NCBI GenBank assembly: GCA_014378125.1
Contig: JACMOG010000279.1
Span: 1-9,216 of the forward strand
DNA: 9,216 nt
From: Vitreoscilla sp.
GTDB lineage: Bacteria; Pseudomonadota; Gammaproteobacteria; Burkholderiales; Burkholderiaceae
Direction of reading: 5' to 3'
The position numbers were made by a program, and so were the translations under genes. How positions within the stretch are numbered: the first letter of the stretch is position 1; every line of letters begins with the position of its first letter. Of the stretch, positions 1 to 5,665 are shown in pieces. Below the pieces are notes generated by a model. The model had not been told where the DNA came from, made no database searches, and was given only the letters and a program-made list of their open reading frames with translations.

Positions 1-437
1 GCGCCCTGCCCGGCCGCGACCCCCGCCAGGATCCCGCCGGCGGCGCCCACCAGCGCGGCGCCGCCCAGGCCCACCCCCGAGCTGGCGAGCACCAGCCGGC
101 CGGCGATCTTCTTCTCCGTGGTGAGGAAGTCGTCCACCTTCTTCGACGCGTCCTTCAGCTGCGCCAGCGCGTCGGCCGCATTCGCCCCCAACAGCTTGAC
201 GGCCTGCACGCGCAGGTCGCGGGCGCGGTCGTCCAGCGTCATCTCCAGGTTCAGCGCCTGCGCGATGTCGGCAGCGGCGGGGTGCTCGCGCCGATAGTTG
301 AACAGCAGCGTGGACGTGTGGCCGGCCACGTCGGCCAGGTCGGCGAGCGCGTCGGCGGTGTCGGAGACGGTGGGGCCGGCGGTGGCGGCGAGCGCGGCGG
401 CGGCGATGTCGGCGGCGGTGGGCGTTGGCGTGGGCAT
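1..437 (-). CDS. Hypothetical Ala/Gly-rich protein with hydrophobic C-terminal segment (3' end outside window)
   Basis: I do not recognise this protein. The visible 145 residues begin MPTPTPTAAD at an ATG (435-437) preceded by an AAAGGA ribosome-binding site. There is no N-terminal signal peptide. Residues 8-112 look mostly helical and Ala/Asp/Lys-rich, with a charged stretch near 96-112 (KDASKKVDDF, then EKK). Residues 114-142 are a strongly hydrophobic, Gly-rich segment (LVLASSGVGLGG followed by AALVGAAGGI) with GxxxG-like spacing, which could be one or two membrane helices. The reading frame is open to the window edge, so the C-terminus is unseen. It starts 10 bases after the stop of the upstream lipoprotein gene, so the two are almost certainly co-transcribed. 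An amphipathic helix plus a Gly-rich hydrophobic tail suggests a membrane-associated partner of the lipoprotein, but no function can be assigned. Confidence 0.72.
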   Translation of the reverse strand, partial: MPTPTPTAADIAAAALAATAGPTVSDTADALADLADVAGHTSTLLFNYRREHPAAADIAQALNLEMTLDDRARDLRVQAVKLLGANAADALAQLKDASKKVDDFLTTEKKIAGRLVLASSGVGLGGAALVGAAGGILAGVAAGQG

Positions 438-447
438 GGGAGTCCTT

Positions 448-1338
448 TCAGAGCGCTTCGGCGTCGTCGTTGATCGCCTGCACCTGGGCGACGAAGGCCG
501 CGACGAGCTCGAGGCGGCGCGCGCCGCCGATCTTGTCGAAGTTGGCGATGAGGTCGGCGTGCGCGGCCACCAGGGCGTCGGCCGTCTTGCCGAACGCCTT
601 CACGCGGCGCGCCTCGAGCTCGTTGGCATGCAGGTCGGCGCGCGCGGCGGCCTGCGCGAAGCGCCAGGGCAGGCGTGCCTCCACGTCGGACTGCGTGGGC
701 GCGTTGGAGGCCGCCACGAGGCGATCGAGTTCGCCGCTCATGATGTCGCGGGTGTCGGCGAGCTGCCCGGCGTACACCCGGTCGGCATAGGTCTGCATCG
801 CGCCGACCACGATCTTCAGAGCCTCGTGGTTGTCCTCCAGCGTGGCTCGGGTGAGCACCTGCAGCTTTTCCTCGGTGGCCAGCACCGCGGCGGCGCGGGC
901 GATCTTCATGGCCGCGCCCAGCTTGCTGCTGTCGAACAGGGGCGTGCCGTCGCGCGTGGCGAGCTTGGCCGACACGCCGGAGAGCTGGCGCAGGTCGCCG
1001 TCGAACACCGTGGGCTTGGCACCCGACACCTTGGCCAGCGCCGTGGCGTAGTCGCCCAGCGCCTGGCCGAACAGGGCGGCGGTGGCGCCGGCCTCCTTCA
1101 GCGCCTTGCACCGGGTCGCGGCCGCGCGTTCGGCGGCGGCGTCGTCGTAGGCGCCGGCGTTGCCGCGCGCCACGTAGCGCTCGCGTTGTTCGCAGCTGGC
1201 GCCCATGCCGTCGGTAAACGGCTTGTAGACGGCGGCCAGGTGGTTGGCGGCCGCGCCGAAGTCGGCCACCGGCTGCATCTGCGCGGCGCAGCCTCCGAGC
1301 AGCAGCACGGCGATCGCGGCGAGCGGGCGATGGGGCAT
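448..1338 (-). CDS. Predicted lipoprotein of unknown function
   Basis: This is a 296-residue protein with a clear lipoprotein signal: MPHR, a hydrophobic stretch from residue 6 to 14, then the lipobox LLGGC with the acylated Cys at position 17. Residues +2/+3 are Ala-Ala rather than Asp, which favours sorting to the outer membrane. The mature part is almost entirely helical, rich in Ala, Lys, Arg and Glu, with two further Cys (near C49 and C77) that could form a disulfide in the periplasm. No enzyme motif is visible. The frame stays open upstream past 1338, but the start at 1336-1338 is chosen because it puts the signal peptide at the N-terminus and has a GGGAG-like ribosome-binding site; longer versions run into modA. 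It heads a short operon with the following gene. I do not recognise the family; periplasmic stress or structural lipoprotein is only a guess. Confidence 0.8.
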   Translation of the reverse strand: MPHRPLAAIAVLLLGGCAAQMQPVADFGAAANHLAAVYKPFTDGMGASCEQRERYVARGNAGAYDDAAAERAAATRCKALKEAGATAALFGQALGDYATALAKVSGAKPTVFDGDLRQLSGVSAKLATRDGTPLFDSSKLGAAMKIARAAAVLATEEKLQVLTRATLEDNHEALKIVVGAMQTYADRVYAGQLADTRDIMSGELDRLVAASNAPTQSDVEARLPWRFAQAAARADLHANELEARRVKAFGKTADALVAAHADLIANFDKIGGARRLELVAAFVAQVQAINDDAEAL

Positions 1339-1468
1339 CGAGGTCTCCCGGCGGTCCTGTTGGGGTGGCGGGCAGTCTACGGCCGGGCGGTGGTGTTCGC
1401 ACTCGCTACCTTGGGGGGTGTCCCGCGGCATGTCGCAGAATGGGCCTCCCTGAACCCGAGGACGCCCG
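1339..1468. promoter_or_regulatory. Divergent intergenic region between the lipoprotein unit and modABC
   Basis: These 130 bases must carry the promoters for both divergent units. I see no convincing -35/-10 pair on either strand and no AT-rich inverted repeat resembling the ModE operator (a TATATA-flanked dyad in E. coli). A GAGGAC sequence at 1457-1462 is a plausible ribosome-binding site for modA. The location is firm; no individual site is claimed. Confidence 0.4.
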
Positions 1469-2227
1469 ATGAAGCTCTCCCTGCCCCGCGGCCTCTTCGC
1501 GCTCACGCTCTGCGCACTCGCCTTCCCGGCCAACGCCGACGAGGTCCAGGTGGCGATCGCCGCCAACTTCTCGGCCGCCGCGCAGAAGATCGCGGCGCAG
1601 TTCGAGCATGACACCGGCCACGTGGTGAAGCTGTCGTTCGGCGCCACGGGCAAGTTCTACGCGCAGATCGAGGCCGGCGCGCCGTTCGACGTGCTGCTGG
1701 CCGCCGACCAGGTCACCCCGGGCAAGCTGGTCACCGAAGGCAAGGCGGTGCCCACCACGCTGCACACCTACGCCATCGGCAAGCTGGTGCTGTGGTCGGC
1801 CGACCCGGCGCTGGTGGACGCCAAGGGCGAGGTGCTGAAGTCGGACAAGTGGAAGCACCTGTCCGTAGCCGACGCCAAGCTCGCGCCCTACGGCCAGGCG
1901 GCCAGGGAGACGCTGGCCGCGCTCAAGCTCACCGACGCCGTGCAGGCGCGCGTGGTCACGGCCGAGAACATCGGCCAGGCCTACCAATTCGCGCAGAGCG
2001 GCAACGCGGAACTGGGCTTCATCGCGCTGGGCCAGGTGCAGCCGCCCGACGGCTCCAAGGCGCCGGGCTCGATGTGGCTGGTGCCCGACACCCTCTACTC
2101 GCCCATCAAGCAGGACGCGGTGGTGATCGCCGCCACCAAGGTGTCCAAGGCCGCCACCGAGTTCGTGGACTACCTGGCCGGCGACAAGGCCCGCGTGGTG
2201 ATCAAGGCCTACGGCTACAGCTGGTAA
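1469..2227 (+). CDS. modA: Molybdate ABC transporter, periplasmic substrate-binding protein ModA
   Basis: A 252-residue periplasmic binding protein that captures molybdate (or tungstate) and delivers it to ModBC. Residues 1-23 are a Sec signal peptide ending ANA, with likely cleavage before D24. The fold-typical blocks are present: IAANFSAAA (30-38), SFGATGKFYAQIEAGAPFD (56-74), the AADQ turn (78-81), TYAIGKLVLWSA (100-111), LAPYG (138-142) and AENIGQA (165-171). This pattern matches the Azotobacter ModA2-like subtype rather than E. coli ModA. By analogy N33, the A59/T60 loop, Y141 and I168 line the oxyanion pocket; this correspondence is inferred from memory of the family. The length is normal. 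It is the first gene of modABC, 10 bases ahead of modB, and the start has a GAGGAC ribosome-binding site. A related oxyanion such as tungstate is the main alternative substrate. Confidence 0.95.
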   Translation: MKLSLPRGLFALTLCALAFPANADEVQVAIAANFSAAAQKIAAQFEHDTGHVVKLSFGATGKFYAQIEAGAPFDVLLAADQVTPGKLVTEGKAVPTTLHTYAIGKLVLWSADPALVDAKGEVLKSDKWKHLSVADAKLAPYGQAARETLAALKLTDAVQARVVTAENIGQAYQFAQSGNAELGFIALGQVQPPDGSKAPGSMWLVPDTLYSPIKQDAVVIAATKVSKAATEFVDYLAGDKARVVIKAYGYSW

Positions 2228-2237
2228 GGCGAGGCGC

Positions 2238-2948
2238 GTGGATGCCGAGTGGGCCGCCGACCTGCAGGCGGTGACGCTGACGCTCAAGCTCGCGGCAGTG
2301 GTCACGCTGCTGCTGCTGGCGCTCGGCACGCCGCTCGCGTGGTGGCTCGCGCACACGCGTTCGCGCTGGAAGGCGCCGCTGTCGGCGCGGGTGGCGCTGC
2401 CGCTGGTGCTGCCGCCCACGGTGCTGGGCTTCTACCTGCTGAGGCTGATGGGCCCGCACGGCCTCGTCGGGCGCGCCACGCAGGCGCTGGGCCTCGGCCT
2501 GCTGCCGTTCACGTTCACGGGCCTGGCCATCGCTTCGATGCTCTATTCGATGCCCTTCGTGGTGCAACCCATCCAGTCGGCCTTCGAGGCCATCGGCGCG
2601 CGGCCGCTGGAGGCAGCGGCCACGCTGCGCGCCGGCCCGTGGGAGCGCTTCGTGCACGTGGCGCTGCCGCTGGCGCGCCGCGGCGTGATCACCGCCGCGG
2701 TGCTGGGCTTCGCGCACACCGTGGGCGAGTTCGGCGTGGTGCTGATGATCGGCGGCAACATCCCCGGCGCCACGCGCGTCATCTCCACGCAGCTGTACAG
2801 CCACGTCGAGGCGATCGAATACCCCGCGGCGCATCGGCTCGCCGCCATGCTCCTGCTGTTCTCGTTCGCCATGCTGCTGTGGGTGTACCGCCTGCGGCCG
2901 CAGGGCGCGCTGCTGGCCGCCACCGCGCCCGGCGCGACGCGGCCATGA
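2238..2948 (+). CDS. modB: Molybdate ABC transporter, permease ModB
   Basis: A 236-residue inner-membrane permease that forms the molybdate channel as a homodimer. It begins at GTG (2238-2240) behind an AAGGCGAGG ribosome-binding site; no in-frame ATG lies near enough to replace it. Hydrophobic segments are seen around residues 18-38, 52-70, 88-109, 145-170 and 200-222, consistent with the five to six helices of ModB. The cytoplasmic EAA loop that docks on the ATPase is clear at about 117-140 (EAIGARPLEAAATLRAG), followed by PLARRGVITA. The downstream GEFGVVLMIGGNIPG block (about 164-178) is a strong ModB signature. E. coli ModB is about 229 residues, so the length is normal. It follows modA by 10 bases and overlaps modC by 4 bases (ATGA), which suggests translational coupling. 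Confidence 0.95.
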   Translation: MDAEWAADLQAVTLTLKLAAVVTLLLLALGTPLAWWLAHTRSRWKAPLSARVALPLVLPPTVLGFYLLRLMGPHGLVGRATQALGLGLLPFTFTGLAIASMLYSMPFVVQPIQSAFEAIGARPLEAAATLRAGPWERFVHVALPLARRGVITAAVLGFAHTVGEFGVVLMIGGNIPGATRVISTQLYSHVEAIEYPAAHRLAAMLLLFSFAMLLWVYRLRPQGALLAATAPGATRP

Positions 2949-4018
2949 TCGAGGCGACGCTTCGCCTGCCGCCCGGCGCGTTCACGCTGGACGAGGTGCT
3001 GCAGTTGCCGCTGGACGGCGTCAGCGCGCTGTGCGGCCCTTCGGGCTGCGGCAAGACGACGCTGCTGCGCTGCCTGGCCGGCCTCGAGCGCGCGCCCGGC
3101 GGACGCGTGGTGGTCGATGGCCAGGCGTGGCAGGACGGCGCCGCGTTCGTGCCGCCGCACCGGCGTCCGGTGGGCGTGGTGTTCCAGGAGGCCAGCCTGT
3201 TCGAGCACCTCGACGTGCGCGGCAACGTCGAATTCGGCTGGAAGCGGCTCGCGCCGTCCGAGCGGCGCATCGCGCTGGACGACGCCATCGCCTGGACCGG
3301 CATCGAGCCCCTTCTGCAACGCTCGGTGCACGGACTCTCGGGCGGCGAACGCCAGCGCGTGGCCATCGCGCGGGCGCTGGCCGTGAGCCCGCGCCTGCTG
3401 CTGATGGACGAGCCGCTCGCCGCGCTCGATTCGGCGCGCAAGGCCGAGATCCTGCCCGCCATCGAGAGGCTGCATGCCCTGTCGGGGATCGCCATCGTCT
3501 ACGTCAGCCACGCCATCGCGGAGGTGGCGCGCCTGGCCGACCACGTGGTGCTGATGGAGGCCGGCCGCGCCATCGCGTCGGGCCCGGTGGGCGAGCTGCT
3601 GAGCCGCCCCGACCTGCCGCTGCCGCCCGGTGAGGACGCCGGCGTGGTGCTGCAGGGCGCGGTGGGCGCCCTCGACGCCGAGTGGCACCTGGCCCGGCTC
3701 GACGTGCCCGGCGCCGCGTTCTGGACCCGCGATCCCGCCCTGCCCGTCGGCCATCCCATCCGCCTGCGCGTGCTGGCGCGCGACGTGTCGCTGAGCCTGG
3801 TGGAACAGCCGGGCAGCAGCATCGTCAACCAGATTCCCGCCACGGTGGAGGCGATCGCCGACGACACGCATCCGTCGCAGGTGCTCGTGCGCCTGCGCAC
3901 GCGCCCGGGCGCCAGCGCGCTGCTGGCGCGCGTGACGCGCCGCTCCGCGCAGGCGCTCGCGCTGGCGCCCGGGGTGGCGGTGTGGGCGATGGTGAAGTCG
4001 GTAGCGTTGCTGGACTGA
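2945..4018 (+). CDS. modC: Molybdate ABC transporter, ATP-binding protein ModC with C-terminal Mop domain
   Basis: A 357-residue cytoplasmic ATPase that drives molybdate import. All nucleotide-binding motifs are intact: Walker A GPSGCGKTT (31-39), Q-loop Q81 in VVFQEASLF, ABC signature LSGGERQRVA (131-140), Walker B LLLMDEP (151-157), D-loop ALD (160-162) and switch His189 in YVSHAI. After a linker, residues from about 291 (SSIVNQIPATVEAI) to the end form a Mop/TOBE domain, which binds molybdate or tungstate and can regulate transport in this family. The length fits ModC (about 350). The ATG at 2945-2947 overlaps the modB stop in an ATGA junction, so it is almost certainly the true start, although the frame is open far upstream. 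No modE gene is visible next to it. Confidence 0.96.
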   Translation: MIEATLRLPPGAFTLDEVLQLPLDGVSALCGPSGCGKTTLLRCLAGLERAPGGRVVVDGQAWQDGAAFVPPHRRPVGVVFQEASLFEHLDVRGNVEFGWKRLAPSERRIALDDAIAWTGIEPLLQRSVHGLSGGERQRVAIARALAVSPRLLLMDEPLAALDSARKAEILPAIERLHALSGIAIVYVSHAIAEVARLADHVVLMEAGRAIASGPVGELLSRPDLPLPPGEDAGVVLQGAVGALDAEWHLARLDVPGAAFWTRDPALPVGHPIRLRVLARDVSLSLVEQPGSSIVNQIPATVEAIADDTHPSQVLVRLRTRPGASALLARVTRRSAQALALAPGVAVWAMVKSVALLD

Positions 4019-4033
4019 GCGCCAAAGCAGACT

Positions 4034-4063
4034 GCCCCCGGATGGCGTTGCCGGGGCACGCCA
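4034..4063 (+). terminator. Possible GC-rich hairpin(s) after modC
   Basis: Just after the modC stop there are two overlapping, mutually exclusive inverted repeats. GCCCCCGG (4034-4041) can pair with CCGGGGC (4051-4057) with one bulged C, and TGGCGT (4043-4048) pairs perfectly with ACGCCA (4058-4063). No T-run follows, so this is not a canonical intrinsic terminator. It may stabilise the 3' end of the modABC transcript or be chance pairing in GC-rich DNA. Confidence 0.25.
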
Positions 4064-4132
4064 ACGCACGCCCGGATTGCCGCGTGGCCGCAACGAAACC
4101 TGTGCTGGAGCCGAATTATTTTCAGCTTCACC

Positions 4133-4201
4133 TTGTTGGCAAGCCCTCGCATCGTTAGAGTCAGAACCGCAAGTGCGAATCAATCTCACTTGCACTATTA
4201 A
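4133..4201 (+). promoter_or_regulatory. Candidate promoter region for the di-heme peroxidase/porin operon
   Basis: The region from about 4110 to 4201 is clearly less GC-rich than its surroundings. Two weak sigma70-like options are visible: TTGTTG (4133-4138) with TAGAGT (4156-4161) at 17-bp spacing, or a -10 TATTAA (4196-4201) with only a poor -35 (GTGCGA, 4173-4178). The second option would put the Fur-like dyad between -35 and -10, the usual place for repression. Neither is strong, and the transcription start cannot be fixed from sequence. Confidence 0.3.
4169..4193. promoter_or_regulatory. Fur-box-like operator within a perfect 7-bp inverted repeat
   Basis: GCAAGTG (4169-4175) and CACTTGC (4187-4193) are perfect inverted arms separated by 11 bases. 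Inside them, TGCGAATCAATCTCA (4174-4188) matches 10 of the 14 defined positions of the 7-1-7 Fur consensus TGATAATnATTATCA. The mismatches swap A/T for G/C, as often happens in GC-rich species. Fur with Fe(II) binds such sites and blocks transcription when iron is plentiful. The dyad lies 50-75 bases before the peroxidase ATG, in an AT-enriched island. Zur or another dyad-binding regulator is the main alternative. Confidence 0.5.
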
Positions 4202-4217
4202 TCCAGACCCCTAGCGT

Positions 4218-4230
4218 CTCGCCAGGCGAG
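4218..4230. repeat. 13-bp palindrome CTCGCCAGGCGAG in the leader
   Basis: A perfect odd palindrome with central A, ending 13 bases before the ATG of the di-heme peroxidase gene. As RNA it would form a 5-bp GC hairpin with a CAG triloop directly upstream of the A-rich stretch (AAAGAAAAGA) that serves as a weak ribosome-binding region. It could modulate translation or be a second protein-binding dyad, or be chance. Confidence 0.35.
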
Positions 4231-4243
4231 CAAAGAAAAGACG

Positions 4244-5665
4244 ATGAACTTCCCTGGCTTCGGTTCAGGCGCCGGCGCCCGGGCGTGGACGCTGGCCGCG
4301 CTGGCCACCCTGCCCCTGTTGCTGGCGGCCTGCGGCGGCGGTGGTGGCGACAGCGCCCCGCCCTCGAGCGGCGGATCCACCACGCTGTCGGCCGCGGCCC
4401 TGCTGGGCCAGAAGATCTTCGCGGACACGGCCCTGTCGGCCTCCGGCACCCAATCCTGCGCAAGCTGCCACGTGTCCGCCTCGGCCTTTGCCGAGGACGC
4501 GTCGGCCGGCGGCGTCGACCACGGCTCGCCCGTGCCGCTGGGCGGCTCCGGCATGGACCAGGGCGGCTTCCGCAACACGCCGTCGTTGATGTACACATCG
4601 CTGACGCCCAACTTCTACTTCGCCTCGGACGGCAGCCCCAACGGGGGGTTCTTCCGCGACGGCCGTGCCGAGACGCTGGCCGACCAGGCCCGGTTGCCGT
4701 TCACGACGTCGTTCGAGATGGCCAACGCCAACGCCGCCGCGGTCGGCGCCAAGCTGAAGACGCGCCCCTGGCTGGCCGACTTCGTGGCGCTGTACGGCAA
4801 CGCGGTGCTGAACGATCCCGACACCGCGCTGGCGCGCATGGGCTCCGCCCTGGCCGCGTTCGAGACGGAGGAGCCGACGTTCAATCCGTTCTCCAGCAAG
4901 TTCGACGCTTACCAGCGCGGCCAGGCCACGCTCACGGCGCAGGAGCTGAACGGCATGGCGCTGTTCAACAACCCCCCCAAGGGCAACTGCAGCGCGTGCC
5001 ATCCCAGCACGTCGGCCGACGGCGCCACGCCGCCGATGTTCACCGACTACAGCTACGACAACCTGGGCGTGCCGCGCAACCCGCTGATCGCGGCCAACAA
5101 TGCCGGCGCGGCCAGCGACGTGCCGGTCAACAGCACCGACGGCGTGCAGACCTACTACGACCTGGGCGTGTGCGGCCCGTTCCGCGAGCAGGCCGTCTAC
5201 CTGGCCGCCAGTTGCGGCCAGTTCAAGGTGCCCACGCTGCGCAACATCGCGGTGACCGCGCCGTACTTCCACAACGGCCGCTTCACCACGCTCAAGGACG
5301 CCGTCGGCTTCTACGTGCGGCGCGACACCAATCCGGAGGAGTGGTACCCCACTGCCTCCGACGGCAGCGTGACCAAGTTCGACGACCTGCCCGCGTTCTA
5401 CGGCGGCCAGTTCGTGGTCCAGGCCGGCGTGGTGGGCAGCGACGCGGGCTATCTCGGCAACGTGAACACCAGCGAGATTCCCTACAACCGCCTGATCGGC
5501 GACACGCCGGCGCTCGACACCGCCGGGATCGACGACGTGATCACCTTCCTGTGCACGTTGACCGACGGCTTCGATCCGGCCCATCCCACGGCGCAGGTGC
5601 TGCCCGCGCAATGCCAGGCCGCCGCGCAACTCGCGGCCGCCCCGAAAAACTCCAAGAGCCATTGA
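4244..5665 (+). CDS. Di-heme cytochrome c peroxidase / MauG-family lipoprotein
   Basis: A 473-residue exported di-heme protein. The N-terminus has a hydrophobic run ending LLLAAC, with lipidated Cys30 followed by a Gly/Ser-rich tether (31-46), so it is probably anchored to a membrane. Heme 1 is bound by CASCH (72-76) and heme 2 by CSACH (249-253). The block KVPTLRNIAVTAPYFHNG (328-345) is the conserved bacterial cytochrome c peroxidase/MauG signature. In classical peroxidases a Met in the following AVxxM motif ligates the high-potential heme; here that position is Tyr357 (AVGFY), as in MauG. The usual W-D-G-R motif reads R-D-G-R (138-141). Four extra Cys (310, 324, 437, 457) could form two disulfides. 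Likely role: peroxide-dependent oxidation or protein modification in the periplasm; the substrate is unknown. It lies behind a Fur-like dyad, and its TGA overlaps the next ATG by one base. Confidence 0.9.
   Translation: MNFPGFGSGAGARAWTLAALATLPLLLAACGGGGGDSAPPSSGGSTTLSAAALLGQKIFADTALSASGTQSCASCHVSASAFAEDASAGGVDHGSPVPLGGSGMDQGGFRNTPSLMYTSLTPNFYFASDGSPNGGFFRDGRAETLADQARLPFTTSFEMANANAAAVGAKLKTRPWLADFVALYGNAVLNDPDTALARMGSALAAFETEEPTFNPFSSKFDAYQRGQATLTAQELNGMALFNNPPKGNCSACHPSTSADGATPPMFTDYSYDNLGVPRNPLIAANNAGAASDVPVNSTDGVQTYYDLGVCGPFREQAVYLAASCGQFKVPTLRNIAVTAPYFHNGRFTTLKDAVGFYVRRDTNPEEWYPTASDGSVTKFDDLPAFYGGQFVVQAGVVGSDAGYLGNVNTSEIPYNRLIGDTPALDTAGIDDVITFLCTLTDGFDPAHPTAQVLPAQCQAAAQLAAAPKNSKSH

Noticed and set aside
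298..1611. Plus-strand open frame (437 codons) over the lipoprotein unit and the start of modA
   Set aside because: It runs through the divergent promoter region and into modA in another frame, and its translation is low-complexity. The minus-strand lipoprotein with lipobox and ribosome-binding site is far better supported.
2543..4195. Long minus-strand open frame (550 codons) opposite modB/modC
   Set aside because: Composition is His/Gln/Arg/Gly-rich without any family motif, and it lies antisense to genes with complete ABC transporter motifs. It is a product of the GC-rich third-position bias.
4285..5664. Upstream extension of the porin frame across the di-heme gene
   Set aside because: The extension is the +1 frame shadow of the peroxidase and is Arg/Gln-rich. 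A proper signal peptide begins only at 5665, so this is not a fusion protein.
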